Made by a program: the position numbers and the translations under genes
Notes under the pieces: generated by a model
The model's database searches: none
Told to the model about the DNA's origin: nothing
The model's input: the letters and a program-made list of their open reading frames with translations, nothing else
From: Maribacter sp. MJ134
Lineage (GTDB): Bacteria > Bacteroidota > Bacteroidia > Flavobacteriales > Flavobacteriaceae
DNA length: 64,000 nt
Assembly (NCBI RefSeq): GCF_003970695.1
Contig: NZ_CP034570.1
Location: 372,001 to 436,000, forward strand
Direction of reading: 5' to 3'
Part shown: positions 39,744 to 48,459 of the stretch, piece after piece
How positions within the stretch are numbered: the first letter of the stretch is position 1
Layout: every line of letters begins with the position of its first letter

Positions 39744-41768
39744 TTGAAAGCTATCAAAACATATAGAAGTATATTTCTCAGTATTGTGCTAACATTACTA
39801 GGAATAGTAGTTTCTAACGCTCAGTTCTTGTTGCAAGCACCGAATAGTACCGATGAAAATAATTATCAATGGTATGAAGCTTCGGATACGAGTACCGTCC
39901 TGGGAACGGATTTTTTCTTAGAAGTCACTAATCCAGGTATCTATTTTGCTACCTACGATGGAACCTTATGCGGCTCCAACGCTACAGGTTACTTCATAGT
40001 AACGGATTGTTCTTCACCGGATAATCAGGTAACAATGGATATCTCTTCAAATGTTACGTCGGGAGCTTCCGTGAGTTGGAATCCGGTAGTTCCTGGAGAT
40101 CAACTGAGACCCACTATAACGGCTACAGAGACAGTGGTACGATATACCGCTACGGTTACCAAAGTTGGCAATGATTCTAGTCTGCCAAATTTTACCGTGG
40201 TCTGCTTACAGCAGGCAGCTACCTTAGTAAACGATGTTGTAACAGTAGATGAAGACGATAGTGTAATTGTAGATATTTTCGCGAACGATTCGGATTTACC
40301 TACCACAGGTACGCTTACGACAACCAATCCCGCAAATGGAACGGTTGCTATAGATGATAACGGTACACCTAACGACCCAACCGATGATATCGTTACCTAT
40401 ACACCTAATGCTGATTACAATGGGCCAGATAGTTTTGACTATACAATTTGTAATGCTATGGGAGATTGCAGCACGGCAACAGTAACGATAGATGTCCTGC
40501 CCATATTGGATACCGTGGACGATAGTGTTGCGTTAGATCAAGATACCAATGCAGTTATAGATTTTTGGCAGGATAATGATAATGATTTACCTAGTATAGG
40601 TACTTTTAGTGTAACACAACCTTCTAATGGTTTGGTAACCGTAGATGATAACGGAACTCCAAATGATCCTTCTGATGATGTGGTTACCTACACTCCAAAT
40701 TCCGGTTTCTTTGGAACGGACTCCTATACCTATACTGTGTGCGACAATCTTGGTAATTGTGATACCGCTATAGTAACGATTTTAGTTTCACCTCCAATGG
40801 TTACGGATATTGATTCGGACAACGACGGTATCATAGATAGTTTTGAGGATTTAAACTTGGACGGAGATAATGACCCCGCTACAAATCCGACCGATTCGGA
40901 TGGAGATGGTTTCCCGGATTATCTAGATATCGATTCAGACAATGACGGTATACCGGACAATTTAGAGGCACAAACTACTGCGGATTATATTCCACCAAGT
41001 GGTGTCGATGTAAATAATAATGGACTTGATGATGCCTATGAAACTGATGGGGATTTAGGATTGTTCCCAATAGATACTGATGGTGACAGTTTGCCAGATT
41101 ACTTGGATGAAGACAGTGATAATGATAATGTTCCCGATAATATCGAAGCACACGATTATAATCACGACGGTATTCCGGATGTTGTCTTCATTGGTTCCGA
41201 TAAAGATGATGATGGGCTTGATGATGGCTATGAAGGCGCCATAACAGTCGATGTTGACGTCAATGATGAATTGGACGACCCCTTCGGACAGCTACCTAAT
41301 ACGGATAGTGACGAAGAGTCCGACTATCGTGACACGGATGATGATGATGATGGTATTGAAACCATAGACGAAGATTTAGATTTGGATGGTAATTATGCCA
41401 ACGACGATACTGATGAGGACGGTATTCCGAACTATTTAGATCCGGATTTGGGGGTACAGGGAGATGTCATTGAAGTTTTCAATGTGTTAACGCCTAATGG
41501 AGATGGTGTTCATGACGTACTACGAATAGATGGTCTGGAAAATTATCCTAATAATGATATCAGCATTTACAATAGATGGGGTGTATCTGTCTTTACAACA
41601 AGAGCTTACGATACGGAGGGTAATGTTTTTGACGGCACGTCTCAGGGAAGAGTAACCGTAAATCAAGATAACCAACTGCCTGTTGGAACATATTTTTATA
41701 TTTTGAATTACGAAGAGCCTAATGGCGAAACAAAACAGCTTTCGGGTTACTTATATATTAACAGATAG
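39744..41768 (+). CDS. TSP3 / cadherin-like T9SS type B surface protein (TTG start)
   Basis: A 674-residue secreted protein. It starts at TTG: the signal peptide ([20 protein letters not shown]..., cleavage near SNAQ) begins right at this codon and no in-frame ATG precedes it. Residues ~27-155 are Ig-like; two cadherin-like domains follow (~156-252 and ~253-352, with [15 protein letters not shown] and [15 protein letters not shown]); DxDxDG TSP3 repeats occupy ~353-572; the type B sorting domain is at ~573-674 ([35 protein letters not shown]). It lies 27 bp after the giant gene and 4 bp before a PorP/SprF gene. A T9SS-exported partner of the giant protein is inferred. Confidence 0.88.
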   Translation: MKAIKTYRSIFLSIVLTLLGIVVSNAQFLLQAPNSTDENNYQWYEASDTSTVLGTDFFLEVTNPGIYFATYDGTLCGSNATGYFIVTDCSSPDNQVTMDISSNVTSGASVSWNPVVPGDQLRPTITATETVVRYTATVTKVGNDSSLPNFTVVCLQQAATLVNDVVTVDEDDSVIVDIFANDSDLPTTGTLTTTNPANGTVAIDDNGTPNDPTDDIVTYTPNADYNGPDSFDYTICNAMGDCSTATVTIDVLPILDTVDDSVALDQDTNAVIDFWQDNDNDLPSIGTFSVTQPSNGLVTVDDNGTPNDPSDDVVTYTPNSGFFGTDSYTYTVCDNLGNCDTAIVTILVSPPMVTDIDSDNDGIIDSFEDLNLDGDNDPATNPTDSDGDGFPDYLDIDSDNDGIPDNLEAQTTADYIPPSGVDVNNNGLDDAYETDGDLGLFPIDTDGDSLPDYLDEDSDNDNVPDNIEAHDYNHDGIPDVVFIGSDKDDDGLDDGYEGAITVDVDVNDELDDPFGQLPNTDSDEESDYRDTDDDDDGIETIDEDLDLDGNYANDDTDEDGIPNYLDPDLGVQGDVIEVFNVLTPNGDGVHDVLRIDGLENYPNNDISIYNRWGVSVFTTRAYDTEGNVFDGTSQGRVTVNQDNQLPVGTYFYILNYEEPNGETKQLSGYLYINR

Positions 41769-41772
41769 AGGA

Positions 41773-42735
41773 ATGGTAAGAATTAAATCTTTGGTGAAAA
41801 ATGTTCATATCCGGTTTTCTGGTCTATCCTCCTTTGTAGTATTGGTCTGTTTTATGAGTATAGGTGTTTATGGGCAGCAAGATGCCCAATATACCCAGTA
41901 CATGTATAATACGGTAAGTGTTAACCCTGCCTATGCGGGTTCTAGAGGTCAGATTAGTATTGCGGCACTACATCGTTCCCAATGGGTGGGTTTAGATGGT
42001 GCACCCGTAACTCAAACTTTAAACATACATTCACCGATAGGGTATAGAGGATTAGGCTTAGGATTTTCGATTGTTAATGATAAAATTGGTCCGACTTCTG
42101 AAACCAACTTTGATGTAGATTTCTCTTATACAATTTACACCTCTTTAGAAGGTCGTTTGAGTTTTGGATTAAAAGCGAGTGCTAATTTATTGGACGTTCG
42201 CTTTTCCGAACTGAACCAATTTGGGCCGGATCAAACCTTGCAACAGGATATAGACAACAGACTATCGCCAAATATTGGAGCTGGAGTTTATTATCATACC
42301 AATAAATTTTATGCGGGCCTATCCGTTCCAAGATTTTTAGAAACTTCACATTTTCAGGAGTCCTCTTTGTCTACGGCAAAAGAGCAGATGAACTTTTATT
42401 TTATCACGGGATATGTTTGGGATGTAAATCAATTCCTAAAATTCAAACCTACGCTACTTACCAAATTGACTCAAGGTGCGCCCTTACAGGTAGATGTCTC
42501 CGCTAATTTCATGTTCAGCGAAAAGTTCATTGTGGGAGCGGCCTATAGGTGGGATGCCGCGTTTAGTGGTATGGCAGGTTTTAATGTATCTAACAAATTC
42601 TTAATAGGTATTGCCTATGACCGCGAAACGACGGAACTAGGTAACGCTGCCTTTAATGATGGGTCTTTTGAAGTAATATTCAGATACGACTTTATCACTA
42701 GCAAGAATAATCTTAAATCCCCTAGATTCTTCTAG
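41773..42735 (+). CDS. PorP/SprF family type IX secretion membrane protein (second copy)
   Basis: A 320-residue paralogue of the protein at 20561-21514, with the same signature QQDAQYTQYMYNTVSVNPAY and AGSRGQISIAALHRSQWVGLDG and an aromatic C-terminus (SPRFF). The ATG at 41773 is chosen because the longer frame overlaps the preceding gene; from 41773 the protein has a hydrophobic export segment at about residues 17-33. It is paired with the type B protein upstream (4-bp gap), giving an adhesin-SprF pair like sprB-sprF. Unlike the first locus, no OmpA gene follows. Confidence 0.92.
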   Translation: MVRIKSLVKNVHIRFSGLSSFVVLVCFMSIGVYGQQDAQYTQYMYNTVSVNPAYAGSRGQISIAALHRSQWVGLDGAPVTQTLNIHSPIGYRGLGLGFSIVNDKIGPTSETNFDVDFSYTIYTSLEGRLSFGLKASANLLDVRFSELNQFGPDQTLQQDIDNRLSPNIGAGVYYHTNKFYAGLSVPRFLETSHFQESSLSTAKEQMNFYFITGYVWDVNQFLKFKPTLLTKLTQGAPLQVDVSANFMFSEKFIVGAAYRWDAAFSGMAGFNVSNKFLIGIAYDRETTELGNAAFNDGSFEVIFRYDFITSKNNLKSPRFF

Positions 42736-42819
42736 AATCACTGTAGTTCCTTTCTTCACTTCAAGGTTTTTTATTAATTGGTATTACCCCAAGTTACTTA
42801 AAGGTCTTATTTTTACGTA

Positions 42820-43368
42820 ATGAAGGAAGAAGAAGTAATTTTGGTCAATGCCAACGATGAGCAAATCGGCACGATGCCGAAAATGGAAGCGCACGAAAAG
42901 GCACAACTTCACAGAGCATTTTCTGTATTTATTCTCAATGATAAAGGTGAAATAATGTTGCAGCAAAGGGCTGCGCATAAATACCACTCCCCATTACTAT
43001 GGACCAATACGTGTTGTAGTCACCAAAGAGTAGGGGAGACCAATATAGAAGCCGGTAGAAGGCGTCTTCAAGAAGAAATGGGTTTTACCACAGAACTTAG
43101 GGAATTGTTCTCTTTTATCTACAAAGCTCCATTTGATAATGGGCTTACAGAACATGAATTGGACCATGTGATGATAGGGTCTTTTAGTGCACCTCCAGTA
43201 ATTAATAAAGATGAAGTTGAAAACTGGAAATGGATGAAACCTGACGCCGTTAAAAAGGATATGGAAAGTAATCCACAGGAGTACACCGCCTGGTTCAAGA
43301 TTATTTTTGAAAAATTTTATGAACATTTGCTAACGAATATTGAAGAAAATGAAGGTAAAGGTAAGTAG
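42820..43368 (+). CDS. idi: Isopentenyl-diphosphate delta-isomerase, type 1
   Basis: A 182-residue Nudix-fold enzyme that interconverts IPP and DMAPP for isoprenoid synthesis. Metal ligands His25, His31 and His68 and the acidic pair Glu111/Glu113 can be placed by comparison with the E. coli enzyme; catalytic Cys is Cys66 in TNTCCSHQR. The Nudix-like segment VGETNIEAGRRRLQEEMGF is at 71-89. It heads a same-strand run with a queD-like gene, a peroxiredoxin and manA, overlapping the next gene by 20 bp. Confidence 0.96.
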   Translation: MKEEEVILVNANDEQIGTMPKMEAHEKAQLHRAFSVFILNDKGEIMLQQRAAHKYHSPLLWTNTCCSHQRVGETNIEAGRRRLQEEMGFTTELRELFSFIYKAPFDNGLTEHELDHVMIGSFSAPPVINKDEVENWKWMKPDAVKKDMESNPQEYTAWFKIIFEKFYEHLLTNIEENEGKGK

Positions 43369-43756
43369 GAAGGCACATTTTAACGCCGCACATAGATTAT
43401 TTAGAGCAGATTGGGACGATACTAAAAACAAAGCAGTATTCGGGAAATGCAGTAATCCTAACTTTCATGGTCACAATTACGAATTGATCGTTAGTGTTAT
43501 CGGAGAAATTGATTCTGAGACCGGTTTTGTAATGGATGTTAAGGTATTAAAAGATCTTATTAAGTTGCACATAGAGGACGCCTTTGACCATAAAAATTTG
43601 AATATTGAGGTTGAAGAATTTCAAAAACTTAATCCAACTGCGGAGAATATCGTGGTAGTAATCTGGAATAAGTTAAGAAAGCACATTAGCAGTGATAAAG
43701 AACTGGAAGTGGTACTTTATGAAACACCAAGAAATTTTGTAACCTTTTCTGGATAA
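43349..43756 (+). CDS. queD: 6-carboxytetrahydropterin synthase / 6-pyruvoyltetrahydropterin synthase family
   Basis: A 135-residue PTPS-family enzyme. Zinc ligands His15, His40 and His42 (AAHR and FHGHNY) and Cys34 of the catalytic GKCSNPNF motif are present. The QueD subgroup makes 6-carboxytetrahydropterin for queuosine; pterin synthesis is an alternative, and no other que gene is nearby to decide. The ATG at 43349 is preferred to an in-frame TTG at 43340. The start lies inside the end of idi, suggesting translational coupling. Confidence 0.9.
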   Translation: MKVKVSRKAHFNAAHRLFRADWDDTKNKAVFGKCSNPNFHGHNYELIVSVIGEIDSETGFVMDVKVLKDLIKLHIEDAFDHKNLNIEVEEFQKLNPTAENIVVVIWNKLRKHISSDKELEVVLYETPRNFVTFSG

Positions 43757-44206
43757 ATGGGACTTAAAATAGGCGATGCTATTCCGCTATTCACGCTTCC
43801 GGATGCACAGGGAAATCAATTTTCTATCAAGCAATTAATAGGGGAAAAGCCTTTTGTGATTTACTTCTATCCAAAAAATAACACCCCTGGCTGTACAAAA
43901 GAGGCCTGTGATTTTAGAGATAAATATGAGGATTTTAAAAATTGCGGCGCCGAAGTTGTGGGTATAAGTGCGGACACCCCTAAAAGTCACGCTAATTTTC
44001 AGAATAAACATCAATTACCCTTCATTTTACTATCGGACAAGAACAACGAAGTCCGTAGAAAGTTTAAGATTAAGAACAACTTTCTTTTGGTGCCTGGTAG
44101 GGAAACCTATGTTATTGATGAAAAAGGAAAAGTTGTTATGGTCTTCAATAGTTTAAATGCTTCTGAACATATGAAAAGAGCATTATTAGCGTTATCTAAA
44201 AAGTAA
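43757..44206 (+). CDS. bcp: Thioredoxin-dependent peroxiredoxin, Bcp/PrxQ type
   Basis: A 149-residue atypical 2-Cys peroxiredoxin that reduces peroxides with thioredoxin. Peroxidatic Cys46 lies in NTPGCTKEACDF with the resolving Cys51 five residues on, which defines the PrxQ/Bcp class. The start codon immediately follows the stop codon of the pterin gene (0-bp gap), so the genes are surely co-transcribed. Confidence 0.95.
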   Translation: MGLKIGDAIPLFTLPDAQGNQFSIKQLIGEKPFVIYFYPKNNTPGCTKEACDFRDKYEDFKNCGAEVVGISADTPKSHANFQNKHQLPFILLSDKNNEVRRKFKIKNNFLLVPGRETYVIDEKGKVVMVFNSLNASEHMKRALLALSKK

Positions 44207-44232
44207 GATATATCTTACTTAAAAAAATTAGT

Positions 44233-45201
44233 ATGAATATACATCCACTAAAATTTAAGCCGATTCTCAAAGAGCGACTTTGGGGCGGAGAAAAGTTGCA
44301 TACGGTCTTAGGAAAACCGATTACGAGTGACATTACAGGGGAAAGCTGGGAACTTTCCACGGTTTCAGGAGATATAAGTGAAGTTTCTAACGGAGAATTG
44401 GCCAATACTTCCTTAAAGACACTCATTGACAAACACCCGGAAAAGCTTTTAGGAAAAAGTGTAGTAGAGCGTTTTGGTAAAGAATTTCCTATCCTCATAA
44501 AATTCATAGACGCTAAACAGGACCTCTCCATACAGTTACATCCTAATGATAAATTGGCAAAGCAAAGACATGATTCTTTTGGAAAGACTGAAATGTGGTA
44601 TGTAATGGATGCCAACCCTGGCGCAGAGCTCATTGTAGGGTTCAATAAAGATGTTACTAGGTCCGAATATGCTAAGAGCTTAGAGGATAATACCTTATTG
44701 GATTTGTTGAATTATGAACCTGTGAAGGAAGGGGATACTTTTTTTATAAATACTGGAAAGATTCATGCTATTGGCGCTGGTGTACTTTTAGCAGAAATTC
44801 AACAAACCTCAGATGTAACCTATCGTGTTTTTGATTTTAATAGGAAGGACAAAGAGGGGAATTTAAGGGAACTTCATACAGATTTAGCGTTAGACGCAAT
44901 TGATTATCAGAAAAAGGATGATTTTAAAGTTTCTTACGACGATAAGAAAGATACTGCGAATACCATGGTAGATTGCCCCTATTTCAAGACCAATTTTCTA
45001 CACCTTGAAAGCTATTTTACACAAGATACTGTTTATAGGGATTCTTTTACCATATTCATGTGCGTAGATGGTACGGGCAAAATACAAACCGAATCTGGTG
45101 AAGCTATTATATCGAAAGGAGAAACGGTCTTAGTTCCTGCTTCCTCTGATAGTATTGCAATAAAAACTTCAGGAGCTAAATTTCTAGAAGTTACTATTTA
45201 A
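44233..45201 (+). CDS. manA: Mannose-6-phosphate isomerase, class I
   Basis: A 322-residue cupin-fold enzyme that interconverts fructose-6-P and mannose-6-P. Zinc ligands Gln101 and His103 (IQLHPND), Glu120 (GKTEMWY) and His178 (GKIHAIGAG) are in place. The length fits the short Firmicutes/Bacteroidota form. It follows the peroxiredoxin by 26 bp. It would supply mannose for surface glycans. Confidence 0.95.
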   Translation: MNIHPLKFKPILKERLWGGEKLHTVLGKPITSDITGESWELSTVSGDISEVSNGELANTSLKTLIDKHPEKLLGKSVVERFGKEFPILIKFIDAKQDLSIQLHPNDKLAKQRHDSFGKTEMWYVMDANPGAELIVGFNKDVTRSEYAKSLEDNTLLDLLNYEPVKEGDTFFINTGKIHAIGAGVLLAEIQQTSDVTYRVFDFNRKDKEGNLRELHTDLALDAIDYQKKDDFKVSYDDKKDTANTMVDCPYFKTNFLHLESYFTQDTVYRDSFTIFMCVDGTGKIQTESGEAIISKGETVLVPASSDSIAIKTSGAKFLEVTI

Positions 45202-45232
45202 TCAGATTATATAGTTTAATATTCTAAAATTG

Positions 45233-45240
45233 TATTTTTG
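45233..45240 (+). promoter_or_regulatory. Putative -7 element before the 89-residue gene
   Basis: TATTTTTG matches TAnnTTTG, 17 bp before the ATG at 45258 and after the manA stop codon. It suggests the small gene is transcribed independently of manA. The -33 region is weak. Confidence 0.45.
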
Positions 45241-45257
45241 TAAAAAATAGAAGTAAC

Positions 45258-45527
45258 ATGGCAAGTGTAAGAGATTTAAAAAAAGATATTAATTACGTTT
45301 TAGGAGATATTATTGAGGCGGTCTATATTGTTGAGGCTGCTAACGGAAAACAAGATTCTAAAGAAGGCTCTAAGATAATAGATGGGGCTATTGAAACTTT
45401 TGATTCGTTAATCGCAAAAGTAAATCAACGTGATGTTGAAAATAGAAAAGCCCATTTAAAATCGGTTCGTGCAGAACTAGAAACTAAAGCGAAAGGTTTG
45501 GTAGATGAGCTTAATAAGCTGAATTAA
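45258..45527 (+). CDS. Conserved hypothetical protein, helical, 89 residues
   Basis: A small soluble protein of alternating charged and hydrophobic residues that should form two or three long helices, beginning MASVRDLKKDINYVLGDII and ending in a Lys/Glu-rich helix. There is no signal peptide or membrane segment. I recall similar proteins as conserved hypotheticals in Flavobacteriia, with no known function. It has its own putative promoter and a strong terminator immediately after, so it is probably a single-gene transcript. Confidence 0.8.
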   Translation: MASVRDLKKDINYVLGDIIEAVYIVEAANGKQDSKEGSKIIDGAIETFDSLIAKVNQRDVENRKAHLKSVRAELETKAKGLVDELNKLN

Positions 45528-45550
45528 AACTCACTATTTAAGAATTTAGA

Positions 45551-45576
45551 AAGCACCTTATATAGGTGCTTTTTTA
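45551..45576. terminator. Terminator between the 89-residue gene and the DUF4369 lipoprotein
   Basis: AAGCACCT pairs with AGGTGCTT around a TATAT core and is followed by a T-run. It ends the plus-strand gene. The minus-strand lipoprotein gene converges on it and its last codons overlap the T-run. Confidence 0.85.
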
Positions 45577-46272
45577 TTTTTTATCCTTTATAAGAGCTAT
45601 AAGTTGTTTGCCATACTTAGACGTCGCAACTTCTGGAGTTAATACTTGAGCAATAGTATCCAAATATTTAATATTAGCGTCTGGAATCTCCTTCAGGGCA
45701 ATATAGGGAGCCACATAGGAGTCTTTGTTGTTGATGGCAAAATTAATGGCATACATGTAACCTCGCTGAATATTTCTAGTGTTCATAAACTCTAAAGAGT
45801 CTATTTCTTGGGCAGTCAAGGGGTTTTCGGTATTTGAAGCTGTTTGCATAATTTCCAGACTTCTTTTATTTACCTCGGACATGTTCTTTCGGAACTCATC
45901 TAACTTATCATTACTATCAGAACCTACTATTTTTGCATTTAAATCAAACGTGTTCCAACTGGTAGTAATATTGATAACACCTGGTTCTCCAAAAAAGGTA
46001 AGCCTATCGTTGACGTCGTTATTATCCTTTTTGTTCAAATACAGGTAAAATAGTTCTGGACTTTCTAGCTCTGTTTTAAATTCAAAATTTCCATCACCCT
46101 CAATAAGTAAGGAGTCAATAGACACAAGAGCGGTATCTTTTACATGTTGAAAATATAGGGTTCCTTTTTTTAACCCTTTAATTTTACCTATTACAGTCAT
46201 AGTATTTTCTGTGTCTCCACCACAAGAGCTTAAAAAAGCAAGAACTAAGAATGAAGTAAGTATTTTTTTCAT
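45574..46272 (-). CDS. DUF4369 domain-containing lipoprotein
   Basis: A 232-residue lipoprotein. The signal peptide ends in the lipobox LSSC with lipidated Cys17, followed by GGD. The N-terminal half has the DUF4369 pattern (GKIKGLKKGTLYFQHV...DSLLIEGDGNFEF) common in Bacteroidota lipoproteins, often in front of a thioredoxin-like domain. Here the C-terminal half is helical and has no CxxC motif. It faces the periplasm or cell surface; function is unknown. Confidence 0.88.
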   Translation of the reverse strand: MKKILTSFLVLAFLSSCGGDTENTMTVIGKIKGLKKGTLYFQHVKDTALVSIDSLLIEGDGNFEFKTELESPELFYLYLNKKDNNDVNDRLTFFGEPGVINITTSWNTFDLNAKIVGSDSNDKLDEFRKNMSEVNKRSLEIMQTASNTENPLTAQEIDSLEFMNTRNIQRGYMYAINFAINNKDSYVAPYIALKEIPDANIKYLDTIAQVLTPEVATSKYGKQLIALIKDKK

Positions 46273-46344
46273 GGTTGAATTTTAGAGGGCAAATATCACT
46301 AATTTTTTTAGTATTTCTATGACTTCGAACTTTATTTGCAAAGT

Positions 46345-47622
46345 TTAGTGGACACTAGAAGCTATTTCCATAAGGTAGGCGCAAAGTAAAGCACCTCCTG
46401 TACCTACGACATATCCAAGTACAGCCAATAAAACACCTACCGAGGTAAGTGAGGGATGAAACTCCGCTGCTACAACAGGGGCTGAAGCTGCACCACCAAC
46501 ATTAGCCTGACTACCTACCGCAAGGAAAAAATAGGGCGCTTTTATAAGTTTTGCCACGAGTATAAGTAAAGCGGCATGAATAGTGATCCAAATAAAACCT
46601 ATGGCGATCAGCCCCGGGTTTTCCAGTACTTTACCCAAATCCATCTTCATGCCAATAGTAGCAACGAGAATATAAATGAACATGCCACCTATTTTACTGG
46701 CGCCGGCTCCTTCATAGTTTTTTGCCTTGGTAAAGGAAAGTGCTATCCCTATCGTTGTGGCTATGACCACCATCCAAAAGAAAGCAGAACCTAAGAAAGA
46801 AAGAAAGCTCTTTTTATCACTGATAGCTTCAATATTACTGCTGAGATAAGCGCTTATGGCGTCCCCGAAAAAGTGTGCTATCCCTACTGCTGAGAAGGCC
46901 AAACATAACATTATCATATAATCGTTTAGCGTGGGGACTCTAGTAATTTTTTCCGTGAATTCGGTCACTTTAATTTTCAAGGTTTCAATTGCTGAGGTAT
47001 CTGCCTTTAGCCATTTATCTATCTTTTTGGTCTTGCCTACCCCAAGGAGGATAATTGCCATCCATACATTGGCGACAACGATATCTATAAGCACCATTCC
47101 GCCGTACTTCTCAGGATTATATTGAAAAATTTCTAGCATGGCGGCTTGGTTGGCTCCACCACCGATCCAACTACCGGCAATAGTGGATAATCCTCTCCAA
47201 ATAGCATCAAAATCGTTTCCACCCACGGTCTCCGGTGAGAAAATAGATACGAGCAGAATAGCAAGAGGTCCCCCTATAATGATACCCACGCTACCGGTAA
47301 GGAACATAATGATCGCTTTTGAACCAAGGTTGGCTATCGCTTTTAAATCAATACTCAGGGTCATTAAAACCAAGGCCGCAGGTAAAAGGTATCTGCTAGC
47401 CATAAAATAGAGCTTAGAAGTTTCATCCGAGATAAGTCCACTACTAGCTAATATGGCGGGTAGTAAATAACACATAAGAACAGCGGGAACTATAGAGTAA
47501 AATTTTCTCCAAAACCCTGTTTTTATACTAGAGGTGTAAAATATGAAGCCCAGCGCAAAAGCGAGGAGCCCAAAAACTACGGTGTCATTTGATATTAGTG
47601 GTTCGGTAATAGAATTGTCCAT
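46345..47622 (-). CDS. DUF819 family integral membrane protein
   Basis: A 425-residue protein with roughly ten to eleven membrane segments and the glycine-rich GSWIGGGANQAAMLEIF region near the middle and QANVGGAASAPVVAAEFHP near the end, typical of the DUF819 (YjcL-like) permease-like family. The substrate is unknown. The ATG at 47622 is preferred. A TTG at 47658 in frame would overlap the stop of the upstream HAD gene as TTGA, which keeps translational coupling possible. Confidence 0.85.
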   Translation of the reverse strand: MDNSITEPLISNDTVVFGLLAFALGFIFYTSSIKTGFWRKFYSIVPAVLMCYLLPAILASSGLISDETSKLYFMASRYLLPAALVLMTLSIDLKAIANLGSKAIIMFLTGSVGIIIGGPLAILLVSIFSPETVGGNDFDAIWRGLSTIAGSWIGGGANQAAMLEIFQYNPEKYGGMVLIDIVVANVWMAIILLGVGKTKKIDKWLKADTSAIETLKIKVTEFTEKITRVPTLNDYMIMLCLAFSAVGIAHFFGDAISAYLSSNIEAISDKKSFLSFLGSAFFWMVVIATTIGIALSFTKAKNYEGAGASKIGGMFIYILVATIGMKMDLGKVLENPGLIAIGFIWITIHAALLILVAKLIKAPYFFLAVGSQANVGGAASAPVVAAEFHPSLTSVGVLLAVLGYVVGTGGALLCAYLMEIASSVH

Positions 47623-47654
47623 ATATCGGTTGAAGTTGATTTTCTCAAATATAC

Positions 47655-48458
47655 TCAAATAAGTAGGTGTTCACGGATAAAGTGCGCCACCCCGTCTTGC
47701 GTATTTTTTAAAGTTACGTGGTCGGCAATATGCTTAACTTCCTCCCTAGCATTTCCGACCGCTACACCACAAGCCACATGGGTCAGCATGTCCATGTCGT
47801 TATAATTATCACCAAATGCGATAATGTCCCGTAATGTTTCCTCCTTTGTTAGCAATTGTTGAATGGCCGTTAACTTTGATACTGACTTCGGTGCGACTTC
47901 TATAAGCGTATCGTTAGATCGGTATACATGCAACGCTGTACCAAATTGCTGCCGTAACACCGGCATTAATTCATCTGAACTCTCCTTAGTCCCCATAAGC
48001 ATCAACTTGTGTGCGCCAATCTTATTTTTTTCTAGATAGGCCAATGTCATCTCGGCCGGAACAAATGAAGGGTAAGTTCTCGTATATTTTATTTCTTTTT
48101 CTACCCTTTCGGATGATCGGGTCACCTGCCAATGGTCATTTTCATACAGACCTATATCGGTCTTAAATTCTTTACATATTTCGTAAATCTGTCTTACGGT
48201 ATGCAGAGGTATATAAACGGACAGTAGTTCTTTTTTTCCATCCAGAACAAGGGCCCCGTTATAACAGATAATAGGTTGGTCTTCAATTCCCAGTCTTTTT
48301 TGAAGGTAGTGCATGCCACTGGGCATTCTGGCGGAGACTAGAATTACTTTAATTTTCTTGCGAATACGTGCAATTTCACTAATGGTAGTGTTAGATACAT
48401 CACTTTTAGTGGTGAGTAGGGTTCCGTCCAAATCTGAACATAGTATTTTAAAATTCAT
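47655..48458 (-). CDS. Cof-type HAD-IIB family phosphatase
   Basis: A 267-residue haloacid dehalogenase hydrolase of the Cof subfamily. Motif I is SDLDGTLL (nucleophile Asp9, acid Asp11), motif II SARMPSG, motif IV FGDNYNDMDML, with a type IIB cap between. These enzymes dephosphorylate sugar phosphates or cofactors; substrate cannot be inferred. It lies 1 bp downstream of a DUF5916 gene and upstream of DUF819, so it is probably in that operon. Confidence 0.93.
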   Translation of the reverse strand: MNFKILCSDLDGTLLTTKSDVSNTTISEIARIRKKIKVILVSARMPSGMHYLQKRLGIEDQPIICYNGALVLDGKKELLSVYIPLHTVRQIYEICKEFKTDIGLYENDHWQVTRSSERVEKEIKYTRTYPSFVPAEMTLAYLEKNKIGAHKLMLMGTKESSDELMPVLRQQFGTALHVYRSNDTLIEVAPKSVSKLTAIQQLLTKEETLRDIIAFGDNYNDMDMLTHVACGVAVGNAREEVKHIADHVTLKNTQDGVAHFIREHLLI

Positions 48459-48459
48459 T

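Noticed and set aside
16754-42735. The 26-kb surface-protein block as a genomic island or prophage
   Set aside because: No integrase, transposase, tRNA boundary, direct repeats or phage structural or packaging genes flank it. The tail-fibre-like phrases occur in many chromosomal Bacteroidota proteins. Recent acquisition remains possible but is not shown.
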